64,000 nucleotides of DNA, from positions 1-64,000 of the forward strand of contig NZ_JXJP01000008.1 in the NCBI RefSeq assembly GCF_000826645.1. The letters run 5' to 3'. Source of the DNA: Psychroserpens mesophilus. GTDB taxonomy: Bacteria; Bacteroidota; Bacteroidia; Flavobacteriales; Flavobacteriaceae. The notes below the pieces were generated by a model. That model made no database searches. It worked only from the letters and a program-made list of their open reading frames with translations, and had not been told where the DNA came from. Both the position numbers and the translations under genes were made by a program. Positions 54,891 to 63,778 of the stretch are shown one piece after another (the first letter of the stretch is position 1; every line of letters starts with the position of its first letter).

Positions 54891-55133
54891 ATGACCAATA
54901 ACGACATATTTAAAAAACTAAGAGTTGCACATAAGCTACGTGATGATGATATTATTAAAATTTTAGAACTTGTTGACTTTAGAGTTACTAAAAGCGAATT
55001 AAATGCTATGTTTAGACGTGAAGATCATCCTAATTATATGGAATGTGGTGATCAGATATTAAGAAACTTCCTTAACGGATTGATAATTCATCTACGTGGT
55101 CCATTACCGAAACCTCAAAAAAAGAAGCCTTAA
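54891..55133 (+). CDS. DUF1456-family protein (YehS-like, single unit)
   Basis: 80 residues from ATG 54891 (MTNNDIFKKLRVAHKLRDDD). The DUF1456 features are clear: ILELVDFRVTKSELNAMFRREDHPNYMECGDQILRNFLNGLI. E. coli YehS has two such units, this protein one. An earlier in-frame start at 54822 would add 23 residues outside the family. Function unknown; preceded by a repeat-rich regulatory-looking region. Confidence 0.85.
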   Translation: MTNNDIFKKLRVAHKLRDDDIIKILELVDFRVTKSELNAMFRREDHPNYMECGDQILRNFLNGLIIHLRGPLPKPQKKKP

Positions 55134-55215
55134 ATTATCAGTATCGCAAAAATAGGCTTCTTAACATATACTTTAGATTTAAGACTGTAAATTGCATATT
55201 GATTAAAATGTCCCT

Positions 55216-55917
55216 ATGCTTGAGATTCCTAATGCAACTAAAGTGATTCCAAATATTTCAGAAACTGAAATAAAAGCACTTAATACCAAATACAAATCCC
55301 TTTCAGCTACCGAAAGAATTAAAGAACTATATAAAGACTTTGACGTTACAGAGGTGATGTTAACAAGCTCTTTTGCAGCTACTTCAGCATTTTTATTAAA
55401 ATTGTTTTCTGAAATTAATCAAAAGCAGGAAGTTTTTTTTATTGATACTGGATATCATTTTGAAGATACGTTAGATTATAAGGAACAGTTGACTAAACAA
55501 TATGGACTCAATGTAAATTCTATTAGTGCATTAAAAGAAGAACATGATTTCACTACAAAAGATGAGACCTGGAAAAAGAATCCTGATTTCTGTTGCTCCA
55601 TTAACAAAGTTAGACCTTTAGATATTATAAAGAATAACTATAAGGTTTGGGTTTCAGGTTTAATGGAATGGCAAAGTGATCATCGTTCAACTTTAGATAT
55701 TTTTGAATTACGTGGCGAAATTTTAAAATTTTATCCACTCTTAGATATTACCAAAGCACAACGTGATACTTATATCAAAGAACACGATTTACCTTTTCAT
55801 CCTCTAGTAGCTAAAGGGTATAATTCAATTGGTTGTAAACACTGTACTGTTCCAGGTGAAGACCGAAGTGGTCGCTGGAATAATAATCCGAAGACAGAAT
55901 GTGGATTACATTTATAA
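55216..55917 (+). CDS. cysH: 4Fe-4S APS/PAPS reductase (assimilatory)
   Basis: Reduces adenylyl sulfate (or PAPS) to sulfite for cysteine synthesis. 233 residues: PP-loop-like MLTSSFAATSAFLLKLF (divergent from SGGKDS), VFFIDTGYHFEDT, the Cys pair Cys126-Cys127 (DFCCSINKVRPLD) with Cys207-x2-Cys210 (GCKHCTVPGEDRSGRW) as 4Fe-4S ligands, and catalytic Cys229 in the tail ECGLHL. The cluster cysteines favour APS as substrate. No other sulfate assimilation genes lie next to it. Confidence 0.93.
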   Translation: MLEIPNATKVIPNISETEIKALNTKYKSLSATERIKELYKDFDVTEVMLTSSFAATSAFLLKLFSEINQKQEVFFIDTGYHFEDTLDYKEQLTKQYGLNVNSISALKEEHDFTTKDETWKKNPDFCCSINKVRPLDIIKNNYKVWVSGLMEWQSDHRSTLDIFELRGEILKFYPLLDITKAQRDTYIKEHDLPFHPLVAKGYNSIGCKHCTVPGEDRSGRWNNNPKTECGLHL

Positions 55918-56084
55918 AGTTGTCCTTCCGACCGAAGTGAAGGAATCTATAACGATAATTAGTTTTCTCAATCTGTTCGACATAACAATTAATTCAATTT
56001 AGTTCATAAAAAAAGCTCTCAAAATTGAGAGCTTTTTTTTATTATGTTGAGATTCTTCGCTTTTGCTCAGAATGACATTTATAC
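55918..56084. repeat. Decayed interspersed-repeat pair flanking a terminator
   Basis: GTCCTTCCGACCGAAGTGAA with GGAATCT follows the cysH stop; on the other side of the terminator the minus strand reads TGTCATTCTGAGCAAAAGCG with AATCTCA. Both resemble the element at 54.1 kb and face each other, so the whole may be one diverged, loop-carrying repeat unit. Confidence 0.55.
56008..56040. terminator. Bidirectional terminator between cysH and sucC
   Basis: A perfect stem AAAAAAAGCTCTC / GAGAGCTTTTTTT with loop AAAATT and a T run. It lies between two convergent genes and works on paper in both directions. Confidence 0.92.
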
Positions 56085-56085
56085 C

Positions 56086-57276
56086 TTAAGCTAAAACCTG
56101 TTGTACTTTGTCAGCTGCTTCCTGAAATTCAGTAGCACTCATTACATCCAACCCAGAGTTGTCAATTAATTCTTTAGCGACATCAGCATTGGTTCCTTGT
56201 AAACGAACAATAATTGGTACTTCAATATTACCCATATTTTTATAAGCATCAATAACACCTTGTGCAACACGATCACAACGTACAATTCCACCAAAGATGT
56301 TTATCAAAATAGCTTTAACTGCTGGATCTTTTAATATGATTTGAAAAGCTGCTTCAACTCGAGCTGCATCAGCAGTACCACCAACATCTAAAAAGTTAGC
56401 TGGCTCTCCTCCTGCTTGTTTAATCAAATCCATCGTTGCCATTGCTAATCCTGCTCCATTCACCATACAACCAACATTTCCGTCAAGGTCAACATAGTTT
56501 AAACCAAGCTTTCCTGCTTCAACTTCAATTGGATTTTCTTCACGTAAATCACGAAGTGCAGCTAAATCTTTATGTCTGAAAAGCGCATTATCATCTAAAG
56601 AGACTTTGGCATCTACAGCCATGATTTTATCATCACTGGTTTTTAACACAGGATTAATTTCAAATAATGAAGAATCAGATTTATCGTATGCCGTGTATAA
56701 TGAAGTTACAAACTTTGTCATTTCTTTAAACGCAGTTCCTGACAACCCTAAATTAAAAGCAATTTTACGTGCTTGAAAAGGTAATATTCCAGTAGCTGGA
56801 TCAATTTCTTCATGAAAAATCAAATGAGGTGTTTCTTCAGCAACTGTTTCAATATCCATTCCACCTTCTGTAGAATACATAATCATATTGCGACCATTAG
56901 CTCTGTTTAACAACACAGACATGTAATATTCTTCAGGTTCTGAATCTCCAGGATAATAAACATCTTCAGCAACTAACACTTGATGAACACGTTTTCCTTC
57001 AGCAGATGTCTGAGGTGTCACTAAATCCATTCCAATAATTTGTCCAGCAATCGTTTTTACCTCATCTAAGTTTTTAGCCAACTTAACTCCACCACCTTTT
57101 CCACGACCACCTGCGTGAACTTGAGCCTTAATTACGTGCCAACCTGTTCCTGTTTCTTCAGTTAATTTCTTTGCTGCAGTAACAGCTTCATCTGCATTTT
57201 GTGCAACAATACCACGTTGAATGCGTACACCAAAACTGCTTAATAATTCTTTTCCTTGATATTCGTGTAAATTCAT
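56086..57276 (-). CDS. sucC: Succinate--CoA ligase (ADP-forming) subunit beta
   Basis: TCA-cycle enzyme subunit that binds the nucleotide. 396 residues: ATP-grasp N-terminus MNLHEYQGKELLSSFGV, KAQVHAGGRGKGGGVKLAKN, EINPVLKTSDDKIMAVDAKVSLDDNALFR, and the C-terminal CoA-ligase domain with GAGLAMATMDLIKQAGGEPANFLDVGG and INIFGGIVRCD. Length is normal. sucD is not adjacent. Confidence 0.97.
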   Translation of the reverse strand: MNLHEYQGKELLSSFGVRIQRGIVAQNADEAVTAAKKLTEETGTGWHVIKAQVHAGGRGKGGGVKLAKNLDEVKTIAGQIIGMDLVTPQTSAEGKRVHQVLVAEDVYYPGDSEPEEYYMSVLLNRANGRNMIMYSTEGGMDIETVAEETPHLIFHEEIDPATGILPFQARKIAFNLGLSGTAFKEMTKFVTSLYTAYDKSDSSLFEINPVLKTSDDKIMAVDAKVSLDDNALFRHKDLAALRDLREENPIEVEAGKLGLNYVDLDGNVGCMVNGAGLAMATMDLIKQAGGEPANFLDVGGTADAARVEAAFQIILKDPAVKAILINIFGGIVRCDRVAQGVIDAYKNMGNIEVPIIVRLQGTNADVAKELIDNSGLDVMSATEFQEAADKVQQVLA

Positions 57277-57303
57277 CTTTCTTAGAGTAAAATTTTAGAT
57301 ACG

Positions 57304-57334
57304 CAAAAGTAGTTAACCTATGGCGTTTTACCAA
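57304..57334 (-). promoter_or_regulatory. Predicted sucC promoter
   Basis: On the minus strand TTG (57334-57332) and TACTTTTG (57311-57304) are spaced by 20 bases, matching the Bacteroidota TTG / TAnnTTTG form, about 28 bases before the ATG. Confidence 0.65.
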
Positions 57335-57390
57335 TAGTTTTTAATAATGATTTATACAGTTTTATTATTTCGTTTCAGAAATTAAGGATC

Positions 57391-58047
57391 TCAACCTTTT
57401 AAACGTTTAATAATAGAAAATGCATGATCAACCAAATGATCTTCTACAACTATGGTAAATTCATTTGTTGTAGAAACAACTTCATATAAGGTGATGTTTT
57501 CCCAGGCTAACTGCTTAAATATTTGGTAGTATAAGCCTGAAATATTTGAATTCCCTTTTGGTAAATAAATACTAATAGCAGATAATTTATCTTTAAATCC
57601 TATTTGTTTCTCGTTTTTAAAAGCGTTCAAAATACTCTCCTTTTCAGATGTTGAAATAATAATATTGCTCTCAAATATACCACGAGTAAAAGCATAGAAA
57701 ATTTGATGATTAGCACTTATGGATTCCAAAATATGTGAATGATTTTGAATTAAAGACGGTGAATTTTGAAATGTAAAGTCACTTAAATTCGATCGAACAG
57801 TAATATCTCCTAAATTCTCAAATATTTTTGTCAGTCGTTTCGTATTATTAATATACAAGGGCTGATGATAACGTCGTAAAGCCATCATGATAGCGCCATC
57901 TTTTACGGGTCGTCTCAACATTTCGGAAATTTGCTTATTCAAATCTTTGGCTAAAGCAGAATAGTTAATAATTTCTCGCGACAAACCTTCTTCTAAAAAA
58001 GGACTCGAAACTATAATACGTTCTACACAAGAGGCGATTGTTTTCAA
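57391..58047 (-). CDS. Conserved protein beside lysA, ACT-like C-terminal part
   Basis: 218 residues. The N-terminal half (ALAKDLNKQISEMLRRPVKDGAIMMALRRY) looks like a helical/winged-helix region. The C-terminal half (AISIYLPKGNSNISGLYYQIFKQLAWENITLYEVVSTTNEFTIVVEDH, cited as a landmark) has the beta-alpha-beta pattern of ACT domains as in aspartate kinase. A sensor role for lysine or another amino acid is possible given the divergent lysA, but no family is certain. The start appears to be TTG 58047. Confidence 0.55.
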   Translation of the reverse strand: MKTIASCVERIIVSSPFLEEGLSREIINYSALAKDLNKQISEMLRRPVKDGAIMMALRRYHQPLYINNTKRLTKIFENLGDITVRSNLSDFTFQNSPSLIQNHSHILESISANHQIFYAFTRGIFESNIIISTSEKESILNAFKNEKQIGFKDKLSAISIYLPKGNSNISGLYYQIFKQLAWENITLYEVVSTTNEFTIVVEDHLVDHAFSIIKRLKG

Positions 58048-58167
58048 TTTGTTTATTATTTAACAATTTGTGCAAAATTAGCAATATTTTTGCATTTTTA
58101 TGTTTAGACTACTGATTACATCTATTTTTGAATTCTGAAATACATTATATTTTAATAGTTCAAACTA

Positions 58168-59379
58168 ATGAAACGAACCACCTTATTACAAATCGCTAAA
58201 GACTATGGCAGTCCAGTATATGTTTATGATGCTGATAAAATTCAATCGCAATACCAACGATTAACATCTGCTTTTAACAAGGTTAAACACGTGAAATTGA
58301 ACTATGCTGTAAAGGCATTATCCAATATTTCAGTTTTGAAATTGTTTAATTCATTAGGCTCGGGATTAGATACCGTTTCAATTCAGGAAGTACAACTCGG
58401 ACTTATTGCTGGGTTTAAACCTGAAGACATTATATTTACTCCAAATGGTGTTTCACTTACTGAAATTGAAAAAGCTGCCAGTTTAGGAGTGCAGATTAAT
58501 ATTGATAACCTTTCAATTCTAGAACAATTTGGCACAAAACACCCTAAAACTCCAGTTTGTATTCGTATTAATCCTCACGTGATGGCAGGTGGAAACACTA
58601 ATATATCTGTTGGACATATTGATAGTAAATTTGGCATTTCAATTCATCAGATTCCACATTTACTTCGTATTGTTGAAAATACCAAAATGACTATTAACGG
58701 CATTCACATGCATACTGGAAGTGATATTTTAGATATTGATGTATTCCTTTACGCAAGCGAGATTTTATTTGAAACTGCTAAAAACTTTAAAAATTTAGAG
58801 TTTATTGATTTCGGATCTGGTTTTAAAGTGCCTTATAAAGTTGGCGATATTGAAACAAATATTGAAGAATTGGGCGACAAACTATCCGAACGATTTAATG
58901 AGTTTTGTAAGGATTACGGCAAACAACTAACCTTAGCATTTGAACCAGGTAAATTTTTAGTCAGTGAAGCAGGTTCCTTTTTAACGAAGGTCAATGTCGT
59001 TAAACAAACCACTTCAACCGTTTTTGCTCAAGTAGATTCTGGCTTTAATCATTTGATTAGACCAATGCTCTATGGTTCGCAACATGACATCATCAATATT
59101 TCAAACCCAAAAGGTCGCGAACGTTTTTATTCTGTTGTAGGTTATATCTGTGAAACGGATACATTTGCCAATAATAGACGTATTAGTGAAATTAGCGAAG
59201 ATGATATTTTAGCATTTAAAAATGCTGGAGCCTATTGTTATTCGATGGCATCAAATTATAATTCACGTTATCGTCCTGCAGAAGTACTCTGGTATAAAAA
59301 CAAAGCACATCTAATCAGGAAACGTGAAACCTTTGAAGATATCATAAAAAACCAAGTAGAAATTTCATTCGCATCTTAA
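58168..59379 (+). CDS. lysA: Diaminopimelate decarboxylase
   Basis: Last step of lysine synthesis, PLP-dependent. 403 residues: Lys49 in KLNYAVKALSN binds PLP; GINIDNLS-like VQINIDNLSIL; NPHVMAGGNTNISVGHIDSKFG; GIHMHTGSDI; FIDFGSGFKVPY; LAFEPGKFLVSEAG; CETDTFA with the active-site Cys; and NAGAYCYSMASNYNSR. Length is normal. Divergent from the ACT-like gene; the gap contains TATTTTTG (58085-58092) as a possible -7 element. Confidence 0.96.
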   Translation: MKRTTLLQIAKDYGSPVYVYDADKIQSQYQRLTSAFNKVKHVKLNYAVKALSNISVLKLFNSLGSGLDTVSIQEVQLGLIAGFKPEDIIFTPNGVSLTEIEKAASLGVQINIDNLSILEQFGTKHPKTPVCIRINPHVMAGGNTNISVGHIDSKFGISIHQIPHLLRIVENTKMTINGIHMHTGSDILDIDVFLYASEILFETAKNFKNLEFIDFGSGFKVPYKVGDIETNIEELGDKLSERFNEFCKDYGKQLTLAFEPGKFLVSEAGSFLTKVNVVKQTTSTVFAQVDSGFNHLIRPMLYGSQHDIINISNPKGRERFYSVVGYICETDTFANNRRISEISEDDILAFKNAGAYCYSMASNYNSRYRPAEVLWYKNKAHLIRKRETFEDIIKNQVEISFAS

Positions 59380-59508
59380 TCAACTATTAATTTTTTATAT
59401 TTTACAATCTAAGTGGTTTATAATAGTTAAGGTAATGTTAATATTGTAGGAAAAATTTACTATCTTTAACATTCCCTAAAGTCTTTTCAATAGCTATATT
59501 AAAGACTG

Positions 59509-61395
59509 ATGACTAAAAAACTAATCCTTATAATTGTACTTAGCTGTACACTAAATAATCTTGCGCAAAATTCTAATTCAAGCAGATCACTAGATTCTGT
59601 TCTGAATTGGTTAGAAACTCACCATAGCAGTATTAAAGATTCAAGTGCTTTTAAAATCAATTCAAGAATCGCTATTAACCTTTCTAAACAAGCTAATGAT
59701 AGTAACAGGCTTGCACAATCTTATAGCTTTTTGGCTAGTTACCATGAAGAATATTCTAATTTAGATTCGGCTGTTTTCTACCTAAACACTGTAAAAGATA
59801 TTTACACAAATCTTGATGAATCACTTAATCTTGCCGATACCTATCTTGATATTACAGCGCTCTATACTATAAAAGCAGACTACAACAAAGCTAAAAGTAA
59901 CGTTTATAAAGCCTTAAGTATTTATGAGGCACTAGACAATCAAAAAGGAATTGCTAAGTGTTATGCTCATATTTGCGATTTGCAATATTATGAAAACGAT
60001 TATAATGAAGCCATAATACATTGTGATAAAGCTATTACTATTCAAAAAGAAATTAATGCTAAAGAAGATTTAGCTCTTACCTATCGGTTTAAAGCTAATA
60101 GTCAATTATTTACGGGTTTTAACTTGGAAGACGCATTAGAATCTATTAACACTTCAATTGATTTATACAAGGAATTAGGTGAAACTGGAGCTCCGATGAT
60201 GGCTTCAGTAAACTGGAGAGGTAATATTTACAAATATATGGAACGTTATGATGAAGCCATTGCAGATTATCAAGCTAATTATGACAACTCTAAAGCTATG
60301 GGATTAGAGCAATACTTGATTCCGTCGTTGGGCAACATCGGACATGTTTATGTCATGCAAGGCCAATATGAAGATGCGTTACCATACAATCTCAAGGCTA
60401 TTGAGCTCATAAAAAAAACAGGAAGATCTCGAAATTTGTGGGAAAACTACATGCATGTTTCAGAAATTTATGAATCTATTGGAGACCACACAAAAGCCTT
60501 GTATTACCATCAACTATATGCTTCAGAATTGGAATCTTTTAAAGATAATATCATCTTAAGTCTCGAAAGTAAAACACAGTCTGAGTACGAAGTGGGTCAA
60601 AAAAATGCTACAATTTTGTTTCAGAATGAAAAAATCAGTCAGCAAAAACGAACTAAAGTCTTATATATTATACTTACTGGATTACTGGCAGTCATTCTTT
60701 TTGGAGTTGTTTATAATTTCAGAAAAAATCAACAAAAAAATAAAAAACTAGAATCGTTAAATAGTGAATTAGACAGTAAGAATCAGCAAAATGAATTGCT
60801 ACTAAAAGAAATACACCATCGTGTCAAAAACAATCTGGAATTAGTGAAAAGTTTAATTGCATTGCAATCTGCGCAATTAGAAGATTCTCCAACCAGAGAT
60901 GCCATGATTGCAAGTCAGAACAGAGTTCAATCTATGGGAATTATTCATCAAAAGTTATATCAAGGCGAAAATTTAGGAAGCATCGATATGAAGGATTACT
61001 TTATTAATTTGAGTAATGGTATTTTAGATACGTTTAATGCTGAAGACAAAGTTAAGATTGAATGCGCAATGGATGAGTTAGAATTAGATGTTGACACAGC
61101 TGTACCTATCGGACTTATCGTAAATGAATTACTGACCAATGCACTCAAATATGCATTTCCGAAAGATAGCAAAGGAACAATTGAAATTTGCTTATCAAGA
61201 CCAAACCCTGAGACGATTGCTTTAAAAGTAATAGACAATGGTGTAGGAAAAATGTCGAATACTACTCCTAAAGGTACAGGCTTTGGAACACAACTCATCA
61301 AATTACTTACACAACAACTCAATGGACATATGAAAGAAAGCCATGACCATGGTACATCAATATCATTCGAATTTAAAATTAAATCCGCAGCCTAA
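59509..61395 (+). CDS. TPR sensor histidine kinase (HisKA_2 type)
   Basis: 628 residues. Signal peptide (KLILIIVLSCTLNNLAQ), then about six TPR-like helical repeats in the periplasm (about 30-360; NIGHVYVMQGQYEDALPYNLKAIEL is typical), one membrane helix (about 384-402), a coiled-coil linker, a HisKA_2 phosphoacceptor region with LLLKEIHHRVKNNLELV (His436 or His437), and an ATPase domain with VPIGLIVNELLTNALKYAF and GTGFGTQLIKLL. The input signal is unknown. The LytTR regulator gene begins directly at its stop codon. Confidence 0.93.
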   Translation: MTKKLILIIVLSCTLNNLAQNSNSSRSLDSVLNWLETHHSSIKDSSAFKINSRIAINLSKQANDSNRLAQSYSFLASYHEEYSNLDSAVFYLNTVKDIYTNLDESLNLADTYLDITALYTIKADYNKAKSNVYKALSIYEALDNQKGIAKCYAHICDLQYYENDYNEAIIHCDKAITIQKEINAKEDLALTYRFKANSQLFTGFNLEDALESINTSIDLYKELGETGAPMMASVNWRGNIYKYMERYDEAIADYQANYDNSKAMGLEQYLIPSLGNIGHVYVMQGQYEDALPYNLKAIELIKKTGRSRNLWENYMHVSEIYESIGDHTKALYYHQLYASELESFKDNIILSLESKTQSEYEVGQKNATILFQNEKISQQKRTKVLYIILTGLLAVILFGVVYNFRKNQQKNKKLESLNSELDSKNQQNELLLKEIHHRVKNNLELVKSLIALQSAQLEDSPTRDAMIASQNRVQSMGIIHQKLYQGENLGSIDMKDYFINLSNGILDTFNAEDKVKIECAMDELELDVDTAVPIGLIVNELLTNALKYAFPKDSKGTIEICLSRPNPETIALKVIDNGVGKMSNTTPKGTGFGTQLIKLLTQQLNGHMKESHDHGTSISFEFKIKSAA

Positions 61396-62145
61396 ATGAG
61401 CACTCCTATTAAAATTTTAATTGTTGAAGATGAAATGATTATTGCAGCAAACATCTCATTACAACTTACTATGCTTGGCTATGACGTTGTAGGCATTGTT
61501 CCACGAGCAGAAGACGCCTTAACGTGTGTTAAACAAGATCATCCAGATATTGTTTTAATGGATATTAATCTCAAAGGAGACTTAGATGGCATTGACACGG
61601 TTAAACTTATTAAGGAAATTCAAGATATTGCCGTCATTTATTTAACTGCAAATGCTGATGAAACGCATTTTAATAGAGCAAAAAGCACACATCCGCATGC
61701 CTTCATCTCTAAACCCTTTAAAAAACTTGATTTACAACGTGCTATTGAATTAACTGTAGATCGAATTCAACAGGAAAAAAATGAGTATGTTGAGGATAAT
61801 CTATCAAAAACAGAACCTTCGCCATTTATGTTAAGTAATTGTATTTTCGTAAGACACAATGAAAAAATGGTAAAAGTTGATATTCAAGACATTCTGTACA
61901 TAGAAGCTGAACGAAATTATTGTCGCATATATTCAAAAGACAAAGAATACTTGCTGGTAATGACCTTAAAAGATATGGATGAAAAACTTCCAAACAAACA
62001 TTTTTTGAGAGTTCATCGCTCATTTATAATCAATTTGTCTCAAATAGATGAAATTGCCACAAGCCACATAGTTATTGCCAAAAAAGCTATTCCTGTTAGT
62101 AAATCTTTAAAAGAAGAATTACTAAAACGACTACAAACCATATAG
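61396..62145 (+). CDS. LytTR-family response regulator
   Basis: 249 residues. Receiver domain (1-120) with acidic pocket Glu11-Asp12, phosphoacceptor Asp56 in DIVLMDINLK, Thr in VIYLTANAD and Lys in SKPFKKLDL. LytTR DNA-binding domain (about 145-245) with FVRHNEKMVKVDIQDILYIEAERNYCRI and FLRVHRSFIINLSQID (landmarks). Should be phosphorylated by the kinase encoded immediately upstream (TAA then ATG with no gap). Targets are unknown; LytTR sites may lie before the next gene. Confidence 0.95.
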   Translation: MSTPIKILIVEDEMIIAANISLQLTMLGYDVVGIVPRAEDALTCVKQDHPDIVLMDINLKGDLDGIDTVKLIKEIQDIAVIYLTANADETHFNRAKSTHPHAFISKPFKKLDLQRAIELTVDRIQQEKNEYVEDNLSKTEPSPFMLSNCIFVRHNEKMVKVDIQDILYIEAERNYCRIYSKDKEYLLVMTLKDMDEKLPNKHFLRVHRSFIINLSQIDEIATSHIVIAKKAIPVSKSLKEELLKRLQTI

Positions 62146-62312
62146 CCAAAATACATACAGTTACTTCAAAATAATTTCCGATAAATAAATCGATGCGTTC
62201 GGACAAATTATCTATCAATTCGTCCTTGACAGATTTTTTTATAATAAGATAATAGGTTACTTAGTCAATGAATGTAAATCATTTATTAATCAACCATTTA
62301 AATATAATTATT

Positions 62313-63056
62313 ATGAAAATTTCTAAAACAATTTTAAGTATTGCATGCTTTTTATTAATGCTACCTTTAACAATACTGGCTCAAGAAGATGAAAGTTTTA
62401 TAATGAACACGACTGCGTTCACTATAAAATTTGGTCATGATTCAGACTTTACAGAAGGTGTAAAAAAATGGAACAAATGCTACAAAGACAATAAAGGAAC
62501 AGAAAGCTGGAATGTTTGGCATCGCCTACAAGGAAAAGGAAATGTTTACGTATTGACATCAACTATGGAAAACTGGGCTGAAATGGATAAAAGTGATGAA
62601 GCAGGAAAAGCATGTCGCTCAATAGCTGAAGATCTAATCATTCCTCACATTGAAAATTCTGAATTTAATACGAATAGATTTATGCCTAACTATAGTCGTA
62701 AAACAAACCTAGAAGGCATGAGCATTGTTTGGGTTTACAGCTTTAAAGTAAATAACTCATTAGTTTTTAATGAAGTAGTAAAAGATGTGACAACAACTAT
62801 CGCTCAAAAAGAAGGTGATAAACGAGGGTTTTGGTACGCAGTAATGGCTGGAGAAGGTGCTAATTATTTTGTATCGACGCCTTATAAAAGTTTTGCAGAT
62901 TTAGATACTGATACCGACAATGTATGGCAAGTATATGAGAGCGCTCATGGCGCAGCTAAAACTAAAGCAATTCGTGAAAAATTCAATGCAGCATTAGAAG
63001 ATGTTTGGAGCTATACTTACACGCTTGAAACGGAATTAAGCATGAGCCAAAATTAA
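62313..63056 (+). CDS. Secreted protein of unknown function, two ferredoxin-like halves
   Basis: 247 residues from ATG 62313 (signal KTILSIACFLLMLPLTILAQ); an ATG at 62268 would add 15 residues before the signal. The body looks like two similar alpha/beta halves (about 30-130 and 140-240), each with a strand such as TAFTIKFG or VWVYSFKV, recalling dimeric alpha-beta barrel proteins. No family recognised. It follows the two-component pair and precedes another secreted protein gene by 19 bases, so it may be co-transcribed with it. Confidence 0.6.
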   Translation: MKISKTILSIACFLLMLPLTILAQEDESFIMNTTAFTIKFGHDSDFTEGVKKWNKCYKDNKGTESWNVWHRLQGKGNVYVLTSTMENWAEMDKSDEAGKACRSIAEDLIIPHIENSEFNTNRFMPNYSRKTNLEGMSIVWVYSFKVNNSLVFNEVVKDVTTTIAQKEGDKRGFWYAVMAGEGANYFVSTPYKSFADLDTDTDNVWQVYESAHGAAKTKAIREKFNAALEDVWSYTYTLETELSMSQN

Positions 63057-63075
63057 CCATTAAAACTTATTAATT

Positions 63076-63603
63076 GTGAAAACTTTAAAAACAACAATAT
63101 TAGTCTTATTTCTTTGTATTGGTCAAATTACTTTAGCCCAGGAAACAAAGAGTTTCAATGAAATCGTCTCTCAAAATCCAACTGCCGAAGAAGACCTTAA
63201 GGTCGTTTCAAATTACTTAGATGCGATTATTAGCAACAAAATGGATGTCGTTGCAAGTTTATTATCAGATGATTATATATCATCTGGACCAAGTAATGGT
63301 GAAACTTCAACAAAAGCTGAAGAAATTACGAACTGGAAAGAAGCACATAAAGTGCGTACCAATCAAAAAAATGAATACGTGGTTAATTCCTGGAGAGTAT
63401 TAGATGGAGAATATAAAGGTGATTGGGTGTCAATATGGGGAACTTATACATTTACAGAAAATGGTAAAGATATCGTATTACCTTATCAATATACAGCAAT
63501 GGTTGATGGTGGAAAAATACAAAAAGCAGTGATTTACTATGATAATTTGGCTGTAGCTACTGCAATGGGTTATACTTTAACTCCTCCAGAAAAGAAAGAA
63601 TAA
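63076..63603 (+). CDS. Secreted NTF2-like (SnoaL/DUF4440-type) protein
   Basis: 175 residues, GTG start. Signal LKTTILVLFLCIGQITLAQ. The body fits the NTF2 cone fold: helix AEEDLKVVSNYLDAIISNKMDVVASLLSDDYISSGPSNGE, cited as a landmark, then strands with EYVVNSWRVLDGEYKGDWVSIWGTYTF and a final AVIYYDN strand. Ligand or reaction unknown. Probably in one transcript with the preceding gene. Confidence 0.7.
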   Translation: MKTLKTTILVLFLCIGQITLAQETKSFNEIVSQNPTAEEDLKVVSNYLDAIISNKMDVVASLLSDDYISSGPSNGETSTKAEEITNWKEAHKVRTNQKNEYVVNSWRVLDGEYKGDWVSIWGTYTFTENGKDIVLPYQYTAMVDGGKIQKAVIYYDNLAVATAMGYTLTPPEKKE

Positions 63604-63628
63604 CCATTTTCTTCTAGAACATATAACT

Positions 63629-63739
63629 AACAGGCAGAAACGATTTTTGTGGAGAGGGTCGCGATAACTAAAAAAAAGATTTCGTTTTAGTGTTTTAAAA
63701 GCAAATCAACCAATTAGGTTATCATCTGCCTGTTTTTTT
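63629..63739 (+). ncRNA. Candidate structured RNA ending in a terminator-like stem
   Basis: AACAGGCAGA (63629-63638) pairs perfectly with TCTGCCTGTT (63725-63734), which is followed by a T run. Nested inside, GATAAC (63663-63668) pairs with GTTATC (63718-63723), and a small CTAAAA / TTTTAG hairpin (63668-63673 / 63685-63690) follows. Between the 5' strands lies a 24-base segment rich in G. The enclosed length is far larger than a normal terminator loop. It could be a small RNA, a leader of the next gene, or just a long terminator. No known family recognised. Confidence 0.35.
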
Positions 63740-63778
63740 AGTAATCAAATTACAATCATACATTCTTTTAATAAAAAC

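Noticed and set aside
55331-55420. Loss of the SGGKDS-type loop as a sign that the APS/PAPS reductase is inactive
   Set aside because: The loop is divergent (SSFAATSA), as in many reductases of this family, and all cluster and catalytic cysteines are kept.
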